This document shows positions 1-11,161 of a DNA stretch of 44,421 nucleotides, in pieces (position 1 is the stretch's first letter; every line of letters begins with the position of its first letter). The stretch is from Terfezia claveryi (taxonomy: Eukaryota > Ascomycota > Pezizomycetes > Pezizales > Pezizaceae): contig WHUX01000320.1 of the NCBI GenBank assembly GCA_015179025.1, positions 1-44,421 of the forward strand, given 5' to 3'. The notes under the pieces were generated by a model. The model searched no databases. It was not told the origin of the DNA and worked only from the letters and a program-made list of their open reading frames with translations. The position numbers and the translations under genes were made by a program.

Positions 1-2750
1 CTCTAGCAGGCACCCCGGTGTTATTTGTGAAGAAATCTGATAGCTCTCTTTAGTTGTGTGTTGATTATTGTGGCCTGAATGAGATAACAGTAAAAAATAG
101 GTACCCCCTACCACTAATTCAGGAGACATTAGCCAGGCTTTCCAAGGCAAAATAGTTCACCAAATTGGATTTGAGAAGGGTATACAACCTAGTATGGATT
201 GCTAAGAGAGAGGAATGGAAAACAGCCTTCCAGACATAATATGGCAATTTTGAGTATAATGTGATGCCTTTTGGCCTAACCAATGCACTGGCCTCTTTCC
301 AGCACTTTATCAATGACACCCTGTAGGACTTCTTAGATATATTCTGCATGGCTTACCTTGATGATATCCTCCTTTACTCAGATTCCCTAGCAGAACACAA
401 GATCCATATTCGATAAGTGCTAGAGAAACTGGAGAGAGTTAGGCTATATCTAAAGTCAGAAAAGTGTGAGTTCTATGTACAGAAGTTTAAGTATATAGGG
501 CTGATTATCACTATGGAGGGTATCCAAATGGACTTTGCAAAGGTTGCTGCAATCCAGAAGTAGGAAACTCCAGCCAACCTTAAGGATGTACAGGCCTTCT
601 TGGGATTTGCTAACTTCTATCGCCAGTTCATTCTAGGATATTTGAAGATCGTGGCACCACTAATAATATTAACCAAGAACAAGGGCATGGAAAGAGGCTA
701 GCACTTCCAGTAGAGTCCAGAAGCCCAGTCAGCCTTCAAGAAGCTCAAGGAAGCCTTTTGCACAGCTCCGATCCTGACTCACTTCAATCCTGACAGCAAA
801 TGTATCATAGAAATGGATGTTTCCGACTATGTCTCTGCCAGAATCCTGTCCAGTATGTCAATAGTATTTTCCACTCAGTGGCGTATTTCTCCAAAAAGCA
901 TTCTCTAACGGAATATAATTATGAGATCTATAATAAGGAGTTAATGGCCATTATGCGAGTATTTGAGGAATGGAAGCCTCACCTGGAATCAGCAAAGGGG
1001 ATTATAGAGGTCCTCTCCAACCACAAAAACCTGGAATACTTTACAACTACTAAGTTGTTGAACTGCTGACAGACTAGATGGTTGGAATTCTTGTCTTATT
1101 TTAACTTCAAGATCAGGTATTGGCCTAAAAAGGCTGGGGGTAAGCCAGATACACTGACCAAAAGATCAGGAGATCTTCCTAAAGGGGGGAATGAAAAGCT
1201 AAAGTACTAGAACCAAGTAGTACGGAAGTCAGAAAATCTTGACCAGGCTACTAATATTCTGGCTAAGGCTGATATCGGAGATGTCGAAGCTAATGCAGAT
1301 ATGGGAAGTGATCTCCGACAATAGGTAAAAAAGGCATCTGAGGACAACCATCTAGCTAAAGACATTATTGCAATAGTAGATTCTAGCCAGCATCACTATG
1401 TTAAGATCTCCCTGGCTGAATGCACCATTCAGAATGGCCTTCTGTACTACCTAGACTAGCTGTATGTACCGGAAGAGGAGTTGTACCTCTGCCTAATTAA
1501 GGAACATCATGATACTTTAGCTGCTAACCATCCTGGAGTAGCTAAGATATTAGAACTACTTTCTAGACAATATACATAGATCGACTAGTGGAAGGAGATA
1601 GAATAGTACATACGGAATTACCATATCTGTCAGTATGGAAAACCCATCTGCTATACTCCTTATGGTACCCTGAAGCCTCTGGAGATACCGAATCGGCCCT
1701 GGCAACACCTGACCATAGACTTCATAACTGGGTTGCCAAAGGACTTGGGATTCAATGCAATTCTAATAGTAGTAGACCGACTGACTAAAATGAGGCACAT
1801 GATACCCTGTTGAGATACTTGTTCTGCCCTGGACCTAGCCAATTTCTACCTCAACCACGTATTCTATTACTGTGGTCATTCCGAGTCAATAGTAACCGAT
1901 CGAGGCCCTCAGTTTATGTTAGACTTCTGGAAATCATTTTGTGAGCTCCTGGAAATTAAAGTCCACCTGTCCACGGTATATCACCTCTAGACCAATGGCC
2001 AATCAGAACGAATGAATGCCATCATGAAATAATACTTGAGGGCTTACACCAGCTATCAACAGAACAACTGGGTATCATTGTTAGCCACCTGCGAATTCTC
2101 CACCCACAATTAGTTCTCTGAGACCCTGTAGACCTCCCCATTCCTAGCCAATTATAGATGGCATCCTCAGTTCATAAACTCCCTAGCACCTCTGTACAAG
2201 GCCAGGGAGAATGCCCCAGCCAAGGAGTTCGCTATATAGATTTCTGAACTCTACTTTACTTTGAAGGCTAAGTTAGGTTATGCTCAGGTCAGGTAAGCAG
2301 AATATACCAATGGGTTTAGGTTACCAGCCCCCAAATACCAACCAAGAGACAAGGTATGGCTTTCTAGTAGATACTTCTAGACAGAACGACCCTCTCGTAA
2401 GTTGGATTACAAGTTTCTAGGTCTCTACAAGGTGTTAGCAGCTTTGGGCACTCATGCTTATCACCTGAGGTTTCCTAAGGATATCAAATGCCATCCAGTT
2501 ATTCATGTCTCGAAGATCGAGCCAGCCACTGACGATCTCCTTCCCGGGCAAAAGCACCCCCCACCTCCTTCAGTGGTGATCATAGATAAAGAGGAGTGGG
2601 AGGTTGAGGAGGTACTAGACTCAAGGAAATGCTATGGATGAGTTCAGTATAAGGTCAAGTGGTTAAGGGACGAGGAGGCTACCTGGCAACTCGCAGAGGA
2701 CTTGGAGAATGCACAGGACCTCATTAGCTTGTTCCACCAATGATACTCAA
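1..2750 (+). pseudogene. Decayed Ty3/gypsy chromovirus pol (RT to chromodomain)
   Basis: This is the 3' part of a retrotransposon polyprotein that enters the window inside reverse transcriptase. In order one reads RT ([13 protein letters not shown], then the catalytic YLDD near 350), the RNase H region ([14 protein letters not shown], about 800-1150), integrase (the zinc-binding HH region near 1500, then a DRGPQF-like segment near 1900 and QxNGQSERMN near 2000) and a chromodomain (EEWEVEEVLDSRK, about 2584-2745). The order RT-RNase H-IN-chromodomain is that of Ty3 chromoviruses. No frame stays open for long: TAG and TGA codons stand where the related copy at 27.7-31.5 kb has CAG, CGA or TGG. 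That pattern fits repeat-induced C-to-T mutation. It is closely related to the 27.7-31.5 kb element, and the copy cannot make a working protein. Confidence 0.9.
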
Positions 2751-2898
2751 GGAAGCCCCGCCTAGTCGACTGATGTTATGACTCTGTATCTTTGTTGTAG
2801 TTGAGAGTTGAGGTTGTTGTTTTTACCCTTGTTGTTGTTTTCTATATTGATTTTGCTAGTTGTCGTACTTAGGCCTCCTAGTTGCTGGAGCTCCAGCC

Positions 2899-2913
2899 TA
2901 AAAGGGGGGATAG
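2899..2913 (+). other. Polypurine tract of the decayed Ty3 element
   Basis: A purine run (AAAAGGGGGGATAG) directly precedes a sequence starting TATTACAAC. The same arrangement, with TGTCACAAC, is found at 31598-31611 in the related element. This is where plus-strand DNA synthesis would be primed, and it marks the start of the 3' LTR. The first bases have drifted from TGT to TAT, again a G-to-A type change. Confidence 0.65.
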
Positions 2914-3127
2914 TATTACAACTATGTACTCAGTTGTCCTCGCCATCACCTGTGTCACAGGTAATGGGTTATTACCATTATTGTCTTTGTCATCACCTGC
3001 GATCGCAGGTGATGGGTTATTGTTATTGTTTCCCTTGGTATCACCTGCGACACAGGTGATAGGTTATTACCATTATTGTCTTTGTCATCACCTGTGATCG
3101 CAAGTGATGGGTTATTGTTATCATTAC
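2914..3127 (+). repeat. Start of the 3' LTR with four 47-48-bp palindromic tandem repeats
   Basis: The LTR starts at 2914. From 2945 there are four tandem copies of a 47-48-bp unit. Each copy opens with an inverted repeat of the type ATCACCTG..CAGGTGAT; the second contains the perfect 20-bp palindrome TCACCTGCGATCGCAGGTGA. Copies 1 and 3 share the spacer (TTATTACCATTATTGTC) and copies 2 and 4 share another, so the array looks like a duplicated dimer of about 95 bp. The far end of the LTR was not found. Confidence 0.7.
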
Positions 3128-3652
3128 CTTGCTTTAAGAGTTGATTGTATTAATGTATATGACTAGATACTACAAAAGCAAGGGTTTTAAATACATGAGA
3201 TATAGAGAATGAAAATGAGCTTAATATATAAAAAAAACAATATGCGAAACACATGACATATAATTATCTCGTGAGAGATGTACTAAGTGGGGATATAAAT
3301 AAGCATACTGCGAGCATACTACAGGCATACTGCAAAGAACAACAACTGACGTAGATGGGGTGAATGGGCATTATTCTGACATAAAGACGTATAGTTAGTG
3401 CCATCGAGCCTCTCGACATCACAAACTTACAAACAAATAAACGAAAGCTATTTAAATACCATGGTGTAACGCATTAGGTGTATTCAAAGTTAGGTTGTAT
3501 GTACCTATCGTAAGCAGATATCTGCGTTTATAGTTGAATACCGACAACACTGTGCAGGACGAGCCCACTTGGTCGAACTCGACAACCAGAGGGTTTCCGA
3601 AGTCGGCGATTACAGGATTATACAGCCCTCGAGGACGGGAGGAGGGTGATCT
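3128..3652. other. Gene-free stretch between LTR and Mutator-like element
   Basis: This is AT-rich DNA with no reading frame, RNA gene or repeat I can support. Part of it may be the distal LTR of the decayed Ty3 element, but no second LTR is available for comparison. Confidence 0.4.
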
Positions 3653-3662
3653 AATTTTTTAC
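3653..3662 (+). repeat. Left 10-bp target-site duplication (AATTTTTTAC)
   Basis: AATTTTTTAC stands immediately outside the left terminal inverted repeat. The identical ten bases stand immediately outside the right one at 6256-6265. Duplications of 9-11 bases are characteristic of Mutator-like transposons. Confidence 0.85.
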
Positions 3663-6255
3663 GAGATAAAGTTTGAAATCGACAAAGAATAGCCAAGAAA
3701 GTTTGAAATCGACATCATGCAGACTCTTGTCACATCCGACAGCACTAAAGCAACACTAAACTCAACCAGACTACACTAAACCTTTCTTACCAACACACCC
3801 AAATACTCGCGTTATTTCACGCGATATCCAAGCGCAACAGCATACCCAGCATACCCAGCACCACGCGCAGCAGCATACCTAGCATACCCAGCCAGTCTAC
3901 CAGCCAGCATACTAGGTAATCCACTCTACATACTTGGATACGCATTCATTACTGACACAGTGTAGTACACCTAGCACGGCACCGCACCCTTCACTCCAGA
4001 CGATATTTACCCAGCTCTACCGATTCGGCACCAGTTCACTGCTTTGCACAGGTGCTCCGCAATCCTACTTGGCTAGTCCACGCGCTCCCAGCTCCAGTTA
4101 CACTATCTACATGCTCTCGGTGCTACCATGGACTCTTCTAGCTCATATTAGAGGTATTCCTAGCTATTCCACGGTCCTCCACCAATTTCACTGCTAATAC
4201 ATACGCTGCCAGCTCTAGCATCACAACCTAGACTCTGCCAGCTCTGGTTATACTACCTACGCGTTCCCAGCTCTGGATTCACTACTTAGGTTCTGCTAGC
4301 TCTGGCTTTACAACCTACACGCTCCCAGCGCTGCCATGGGCTCTCCTAGCTCATACTAGAGGTACCACTAGCTATCCCACACTCCTCCATTCTCACTGCT
4401 AATACACCCGCTGCCAGCTCTCTACCGAGGCGAATTTCCCCCATTCGCTCCGATTATATGTGCTCTGAATTTCAGATTTTTGCCTTCCTGCCGGTCCAGT
4501 ATAGTATCAATCATACTAAATGTCTATGGAATTTCGAAATATTCATGTACATAAAAGCTTATCTTACCCTGACCTTTAAACTGCGGTGGACTTGGTAGAC
4601 TTACTTGCCTTGTCTTGAATCCACCTTAAGCTTTGGATAGCTCTTCATGGCAATGGAGCTGCAAGTGAGTACTGAGTATTAAAAAAAAAATTACCCTGAT
4701 CTTGTGTTGTTGTGGCTTGTGCCAACGGCATCTACCGCATTTTGATTGGGAGTGGCAGGGAAATTAGTAGTCTCGTGCCCAGTAGTGCGCTAGTCTACCC
4801 AGCTGCTTAGACTAGCAATTCATTGTGCCTAAGCGTGCGCTATACCTGTGCAGGCAATAGCCACATTTGGCTGAACATTACTTACTCCCAGTAGGAAGTG
4901 CCAACTAGACTACTGTAGGAACACATCCATTCGCAATTGTGATATATGTTAGGAATACATGAATTCATAGCAGGTATATAATGTAGGAATTCATCCATTG
5001 CAACTGTGACATATATCTGGAATGAGATTCATACATTAGTGGCAATGACAAGCAATTCATGCATACAGGACTGGGGGTATATCTTGTACGAATTCGCTAT
5101 ATCTATATGAACAATCTGAACGTGAACCCGTACATACATGAATTCTTAACATATATCATAGTTACTTATGTTCCGTACCTGCTGGAGTACAAAGTAACGT
5201 TCAGCCAAATGTGGCTATTGCCTGCTCAGGTATAGCGCACCCTTAGCTGCGCAACGAATTGCCAGTCTAAGCAGCTGGGTAGACTAGCGCACTACTAATT
5301 TCCCTGCCACTCCCAATCAAAATGCGGTAGATGCCGTTGGCACAAGCCACAACAACACAAGATCAGGGTAATTTTTTTTTTAATACTCCGTACTCACTTG
5401 CAGCTCCATTGCCATGAAGAGCTATCCAAAGCTTAAGGTGGATTCAAGACAAGGCAAGTAAGTCTACCAAGTCCGCCGCAGTTTAAAGGTCAGGGTAAGA
5501 TAAGCTTTTATGTACATGAATATTTCGAAATTCCATAGACATTTAGTATGATTGATACTGGACTGGCAGGAAGGCAAAAATCTGAAATTCAGAGCGCATA
5601 TGATCGGAGCGAATGGGGGAAATTCGCCTCGGTGGAGAGCTGGCAGAGCCTAGATACTACAGCCAGAGCTGGTAGTGAATCCAGAGTTGGGAGCACATAG
5701 GATAGTGTAGCTAGAGCTGGCAGTGGGTGTATTAGCAGTGAAATTGGAGGAGTGTGGGATAGCTAGCGGTACCTCTGGTATGAGCTGGGAGAGCCCATGG
5801 CAGCGCCGAGAGCGTGTAGATAGTGTAGCTGGAGCTGGGAGTGCGTGGATTAGCCGAGTAGGATTGCAGAGCACCTGTGCAAAGCAGTGAACTGGTGCCG
5901 AATCGGTAGAGCTGGGTAAATGTCATCTGGAGTGAAGGGTGCGGTGCCGTGCTAGGTGTACTACGCTGTGTCAGTAATGTATGCGTATCCAAGTATGTAG
6001 AGTGGATTACCTAGTATGCTGGCTGGGTATGCTAGGTATGCTGCTGCGCGTGGTGCTGGGTATATGCTGCTGTGCATGATGCTGGGTATGCTGGGTATGC
6101 TGGGTATGCTGAAATAACGCGAGTATTTGGGTGTGTTGGTAAGAAAGGTTTAGTGTAGTCTGGTTGGGTTTAGTGTTGCTTTAGTGCTGTCGGATCTGCA
6201 TGAGGTCGATTTCAAACTTTCTTGGCTATTCTTTGTCGATTTCAAACTTTATCTC
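3663..6255. mobile_element. Non-autonomous Mutator-like element built of two long inverted arms
   Basis: The left end reads GAGATAAAGTTTGAAATC inwards and the right end is its exact reverse complement. Similarity between arms continues for about 1.2 kb (left, to about 4890) and 1.1 kb (right, from about 5180), around a unique AT-rich centre of about 290 bases. A perfect 10-bp target duplication flanks the whole. Within each arm the terminal motif AAAGTTTGAAATCGAC is repeated about 30 bases further in. The left arm has extra copies of a Ser/Leu-type low-complexity module (about 4200-4330), so the arms differ mainly by small expansions. No transposase is encoded: mirror-image open frames at 3934-4197 and 5732-5992 are the same repeat-rich sequence read from both arms. 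Long terminal repeats plus a 9-11-bp duplication point to a Mutator-like family mobilised in trans. The family assignment is inference. Confidence 0.8.
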
Positions 6256-6265
6256 AATTTTTTAC
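6256..6265 (+). repeat. Right 10-bp target-site duplication (AATTTTTTAC)
   Basis: This is identical to 3653-3662 and directly abuts the right end of the inverted-repeat element. The perfect match suggests the insertion is fairly recent. Confidence 0.85.
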
Positions 6266-6604
6266 GGGGCAAGAACGGAATCACAGAGTTCCCCCGAGTG
6301 TGGAGTTGATAATTTCACCGGGGAGAATTCTCCTAGAAAAGGGCTCATACGTGACAACCATCAGCTCTTGGCGGCGGGGATCCTAAAGCCAACGGTAAAA
6401 ACGGCGCATAGCAACAGATTCAAATCACACAACAGGTTGCTATAATGCCACGGTCGGGAAAGAGCAAAGGCAGAGGAAAAGGCGGTCGCCAGATCCAAAT
6501 ACCGAGCCTACCCAATGGGACCTACTAACGAACAGGGATGGGCGAACACCCCTGTAGCCAAACATCTCCAGCCACAATTCACGATATAGCAGGAGCTACG
6601 ATGA

Positions 6605-6755
6605 GAAAGTGTATTTCACCCCACAACACCGACACGATGCGGGGCATCTCTCCCTCCTATCCCACCTCTTATCCCTCCCTCCTATCCCCACCTTTCCATG
6701 ACATTTTTCTTTAACTCTAACTCCAAAACCTAGGGGCTAGGAAAATCAACCACCC
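6605..6755 (+). repeat. Diverged direct duplicate block, copy 1
   Basis: The order of short matches (ATTTCA.CCC.CAACA, a GCATC-TCCCTCC run, CCATGACATTTTTCTTTAACTC, CCAAAA) is repeated at about 8095-8250 in the same orientation. The copies are too diverged and gapped for a sure boundary. They may be remnants of a duplicated promoter or intergenic segment. Confidence 0.45.
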
Positions 6756-8094
6756 CCGTCGGAGAAGAGTGAGTGTCTACCAAATCCGTCCGTGTTTTGT
6801 TTTTGTTTGTTCAAAATAAGGTAAAAAAAGGAAATCAAGGCAGAAATGAATGACTGTCCCATGGGGGTCCTGTCTATTAATATCCCAGTGCAGGTCACAG
6901 TGGATATTCCGCAATATAGTGATTCAGGGTAACACCATGCATGATGTTGCTATACTATGCTATTGTATTGTAATATATATTGCAATGAAAGATTCCAGTT
7001 CCAGTGCCAGTGCCAATGTTATTATACAGCCCTGAAAATGTGCTGTGCTCCACGCTGCTGCTGTCACCGTTTCGAAACCACCCTTATATAGAAATTCTTC
7101 GGGGGAAGTGGTCATTTCTTTGTTTTTCCGTGCTTTTTGCTTATTTTGTTCTTCCTCGTCCTTCTTTTCCTCGTTCTTGACCTTCCTCGTCCTTGTTTTT
7201 GTCCTTCCTCGTCCTTGTTTTTGTCCTTCCTCGTCCTCGTCCCAGTCATCGTCCTTGTGATTGTCGTGGTCATCATCATTATCATCGCCGTTGCTGAATA
7301 CTAAATTGATAGCAGAGTAGAGTCAATTTCATTGACAACGCTCATTATTGGATTCCTCCCCAACGAAAACACTTTCTATATTAAGCTTCTTAAATCAAAA
7401 AAACACAAGTAATCTACCAATTTTTATTTTATTGTTCAAGCAATCTTCCAATAATTTGAATTCAATCCTGCAAAAACTTAAGCGGAGCAGATATTGCACT
7501 CTTTTCTTTTTCCCCTCTCCAGTCTCCACCCAACACATATGTAGGCTGCCGGCAGGAGGATTACGGAGATGGTTGTGTTGTCCACCCATTTCTGCCCTTC
7601 CGGGTCACTGTAACTGTCACTGCAAGGTTGGTGCTCTTGGCCCTGTTGCTGGATGTTGCTGATCATGAGGCTTCCCGGTTGGTGTTGCAATTGACATCCC
7701 CAAATTTGCTATCTAATAGATGGTCAAAGCATACAGTTTTAGACAGTTGACAAAGGCATCCATTCCTCTAATCACTCGCCCCCATGCATATCAGTACCAA
7801 CTAGATACTGTTATTGTTATGTTATGTTGCATTGCATTGTATCCTTGATATGTTATAAATGGCACCATGCGGCAGTTGGCGGTCGATAAGCAATATCCGG
7901 GGGTGCCATTAGGAAAGAGGAGGGAAAACAATGGGGTTGAGTTGCAGTTGAGTTGCGGAATTGGTTATCCATGCATGGACTGCACAACGTGGATCGATGT
8001 GAATCCATATGCGTACATATCTTTGCGCCGGCCTTGAGGCGTCACGTTATGTTGCCCCAAGTGGAGGGGGTGGTCGCGGGGAGCATTGATATGT

Positions 8095-8250
8095 GTATTT
8101 CATCCCGCAACAACGTAGTTAGGATCCAAGTCGGTGTCATGCATCCCTCCCTCCCTTAGGTCACCTCACCTCACCCTCGCCTTACTATACCATAGCATGG
8201 TAGTTTTCTTTGACTCCAAAATTCAAGGGGTAACCACCTCCCTCGTCCTC
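8095..8250 (+). repeat. Diverged direct duplicate block, copy 2
   Basis: This is the partner of 6605-6755. It shares the ordered run ATTTCATCCCGCAACAAC, GCATCCCTCCCTCCC, GTAGTTTTCTTTGACTCC and AAAATTCAAGGGG with the first block. Confidence 0.45.
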
Positions 8251-9787
8251 CTAACCTTGTGATAGTATAAAAATGGGTAAAGAGAGGAGGGGAGGAGAAT
8301 AAAGAAAAAAATAGGTTTATAATATATTTGTAAATATATATATAAACTACATATTTATAAAACGCAGAGCTCCGCTAGCGAGGGGGGTTATATATAAATA
8401 TAAGTAGGGAACCCGAACACCGGGACCCCTCCAGTAAATAGAACAGGAGGTTAGGGCTGGGGGGGACCCCGGCCCACCCCTAAAAAACCCCATCCCCCCT
8501 CCCCCCAGTATCATATAGTTCCGATATTCGCCTCCCCCAATGAATCCTCCGGCCCCATGGCATTCAATTGAAAACACCATCCGTATATAATGACTCCAGT
8601 CCCTTCCCTCCCAGTTATCGCAGCTATGTAGGCTGCGGTAAACGGGCGGAGCGTGGAGTAGAGCCCACCATCTGATGCAAAAAAATTGGATTTCATTGGT
8701 CTTGGATTTGATTGGTTGGCGATTGATGTCGTTGATTGGTAATTCGTAATTGTAAGCTAAGTAGCTGGGTCCAGCCAAAATCTTGTTCATTTTCATCCTT
8801 AGTGGTGATGGTAATAGTGGGGCGCGTGCGTAATAAATTGGGGTCCGTTCTATCCAAATGTAAATTTGGGAATCCAAAGAAATCCGGAAACATGTGCGCG
8901 AGGAAGATATACATGTTTATTGATATTCCTCCCCGTCCCTCCACCTCCGCTCCGCTATCCCTGCCCTCCGCTCTGCTTCTCCATTCTGGAGAATATACAC
9001 ATATTACTATTACTCGCCTCCCCTCCGCTATTCCTCCCCTCCGCTATTCCTGCCCTCCGCTGCCCCTTCCCATCCTGCCCTATCCACCGCAGCCATTCCT
9101 GCAACTTCAGTGCGTGCAGCGGCACACGCCATATGTGGGGAAAGTGCGTGCAAGGGTGGGTTGATAAGGCTGGGGTGATGGGTTGACGGTGGGTGTGTAT
9201 TGTAGAATGCATAATGTGGTGCCTACTTTGAAAACATGCACTCGTCCGCAGAGGTGATTCATGGGAGTGTATGGTGCTGTTGGCCGATATAAATCAACAT
9301 GTGGCAGAAATCTGCGGGGGTGAAGTAGATAGGAGGTAGACCCATTTTGCCTGAAATCTAGACTGCAGAGGTTAAGTCCCTTATGACTTTGAACGCAGCT
9401 AGAGCACGCAGGCATGCGACCCACCCTCACGCCCTGCTGCACCCCCCAGCCCCCATGCGCCACCACATGTAGGTGCGCACGTACGTGGTTCCCTGGCCCC
9501 CGGGGGTGGGCGCAAGCCAAGATAACTCCAGCTGAGTGGATATAGAGTAGACTTGGATCCGATAGGATAAGCTAAGATCAGCTATCTCCCGGGATAATTG
9601 CTTACTTGCAGCCAGCGGGTAGGAAGAATCCCCGTGGGATTGGGATTGGGATTGGGATGGCAAATTCGAATTCCGAGGAGCGGGCGGTGTTGGATGTTGG
9701 CGAGTTGGCGGAAAAGAAAAGGTGGAGGAGAGCGCGGACCGGAGCAGGGGAGGTGGGTGAATTGGCGGAGGCGCGTGGTTGGTGGGG

Positions 9788-9985
9788 AAGGCGGAGGAGC
9801 GCGCGGGGGGATAGCGGTCGTGGAGGATTCAGCTCGTGGGAAAGGCGGAGTAATGATGAGGAGCGCGTGGGGGATAGCGGTCGCGGGGGATAAAAGTCGT
9901 GGGGGATTGAGCTCGGAGGAAAGGCGGAGTCTTAAGGGGGAGGAGCGCGCAGGGGGGCGCTCGGAGGATTGAGGTCGCGGAGGTA
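9788..9985 (+). repeat. GC-rich tandem repeat, about 2.5 copies of roughly 70 bases
   Basis: The motif order AAAGGCGGAG - GAGGAGCGCG - GGGGGATAGCGGTCG - GGATT.AGCTCG occurs about two and a half times. Reading frames through it give only Arg/Gly-rich low-complexity peptides, so I treat it as a repeat and not as a gene. Confidence 0.6.
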
Positions 9986-10251
9986 TGCCCGATGAACGGA
10001 GACACTATCACACAGCTAGCCTAAAACATCCAGCGCTCCCACCCCCGTCAATCCTCCGAGCTGTGGATCGGCACCATCTTGTAGTGGGGGAAGTGGGGAA
10101 AGGAATAATATTCATATTCCCCCCTTCCCCTTCTTCCTTCCCGAGTCAATGTTGAATTGTCAGCTGTCAGCCGCACTCCCGGAAAATTCCGGCAGCTGGC
10201 GATTACGGCGGCGGCGGCCGCAGTGGTGGTGGTTGGGGCGGGGATGAATAT

Positions 10252-10733
10252 TTAACGCTGAACTAATGGAAATATGTGTGCTGCCTCAAAGCCCCTCCAT
10301 ATACCATACTCAGCCTCCGCCTGTTCTCCGGTACTAACGCACCCCCGATCTCTCTGACGACAAGCTTCACAGAGTTCTGCAACCCTCGTTCTACCATAAA
10401 CCGAAGTTGTCCGCACTAACCACGGCTCATTACTGACAGTTATAGAGCCTACTACTAGTCAGCATCCTCCTCAATGATCTAACCGACAAGAACTTTACCT
10501 TAAGTGACAATATAATACTTTCCACGCCCCAGTACCTGCTCATCCCTTGTAACCACCATACCATCTTCATGTTGCAAAACATACTCGCTACCAAACAACA
10601 AGAACACTTCCATCATCGAATAAAAGTTTGCATTCGTTATACCATTTGTTAGGACAAGACCTCTGAGAACTGTATCAGGATCTTTGGCGTCGTAAATGTG
10701 GATATCTCTCCCTGCCGATCGATTTACAGCCAT
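10252..10733 (-). pseudogene. 5' fragment of a fungal HNH-endonuclease-family gene
   Basis: Reading starts at the ATG at 10733. Exon 1 (10733-10499) encodes the N-terminal domain typical of a large fungal family that carries a C-terminal HNH nuclease domain: a basic start (MAVNRSAGRDIHIYDAKDP), NFYSMMEVFLLF, LQHEDG and GKYYIVT. A 50-base intron (GTAAAG...TAG, 10498-10449) follows, and exon 2 continues in register with GSITVSNEPWLVRT, CRQRDRGCVSTG and GFEAAHIFPL, the beginning of the HNH_2-type core. Two defects are visible. The codon before the last base of exon 1 is TAA, and coding similarity ends abruptly after AAHIFPL with a stop at 10254-10252, so the rest of the nuclease core is missing. 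The family assignment rests on motif recognition. The gene is probably dead. Confidence 0.7.
10499..10732. other. Overlap note: plus-strand shadow of the HNH fragment
   Basis: Longer minus-strand frames that start at 11072 or 10984 and run into this exon include promoter and 5S rRNA sequence. Only the part from 10733 downwards resembles the family, so the start at 10733 is preferred. Confidence 0.5.
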
Positions 10734-11057
10734 GACCAGTGTGCTGATTCGTAACGATATATCTTGCTGATTCGTAGCGGAGTGACTGGAGCGAAGCGTA
10801 AGGAATGAAGAGAAGAAAGAAAAAAGAGGTGGGCGCCACCTGTATAAGTATATACAAAGACATGCGGCTCTGTGGCCCAGACACGACCGGGGTACGATGG
10901 CAAGCCAAGCGGATATTTTGTATGGGGAGCTAGGGAAGTAGGGTCCATAATTGGACCGATTCGGAAGTATCGTTGAGTGCCCAAATTGGACTTTGGAAAG
11001 TGCCAAAAATGGTCTTCCCTTTTTCAATTGCCAGTTTGGGGCTGCGGAAGGTGACTT

Positions 11058-11161
11058 TTCCCACATGGTCACCCACCGCAGTACTAGCCTGGCGATCTGA
11101 AGCTTAGATATGGCAGAGCGGACGGGATGCCTCGTTTTCTTCAGTCTATGGCCGTAGATGT
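11058..11161 (-). rRNA. 5S rRNA gene, 3'-truncated (probable pseudogene)
   Basis: Read on the minus strand from 11161, the sequence begins ACATCTACGGCCATAGACTG and continues with CATCCCGTCCGCTCTGCCAT, TAAGC, GCCAGGCTAGTACTG and GGTGGGTGACCA. These are the landmarks of a fungal 5S rRNA in the right order and spacing (104 of about 119 bases). After GGGAA the similarity stops: the expected last 15 or so bases, which pair with the 5' end, are missing, and no T-run terminator follows. The internal pol III promoter segment is therefore present but the molecule could not form helix I. It lies about 325 bases upstream of the HNH fragment start and on the same strand. Confidence 0.8.

Larger units (their letters stand above)
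6266..10251. other. 4-kb intergenic region without a supportable gene
   Basis: I find no protein I can recognise on either strand. Contents are: a pair of diverged duplicate blocks (about 6605-6755 and 8095-8250); a C/T-rich stretch with repeated TCCTCGTCCTTG (7150-7250); an AT-only patch (8310-8360) followed by G/C-tract DNA (8456-8515); CT-rich DNA with repeated CCTCCGCT (8930-9070); and GC-rich tandem repeats at 9788-9985. A short basic frame starts at 6444 (MPRSGKSKGRGKGGRQ...), but it stops after 29 codons and cannot be called a gene. Confidence 0.5.

Noticed and set aside
3934..4197. Protein-coding frame, with a mirror copy at 5732-5992
   Set aside because: Both are the same Ser/Thr/Leu-rich repeat read from the two arms of the inverted-repeat element, with no domain and no independent support.
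4890..5180. Possible gene in the centre of the Mutator-like element
   Set aside because: Only AT-rich DNA with repeated GAATTCAT motifs; no open frame and no transposase signature.
8347..9972. Several overlapping open frames of 100-180 codons on both strands
   Set aside because: They arise from GC- and CT-rich low-complexity DNA and tandem repeats, overlap each other on opposite strands and show no recognisable motif.
10733..11072. N-terminal extension of the HNH-type frame up to 11072
   Set aside because: The extension reads through promoter DNA and the truncated 5S gene; family similarity begins only at the ATG at 10733.
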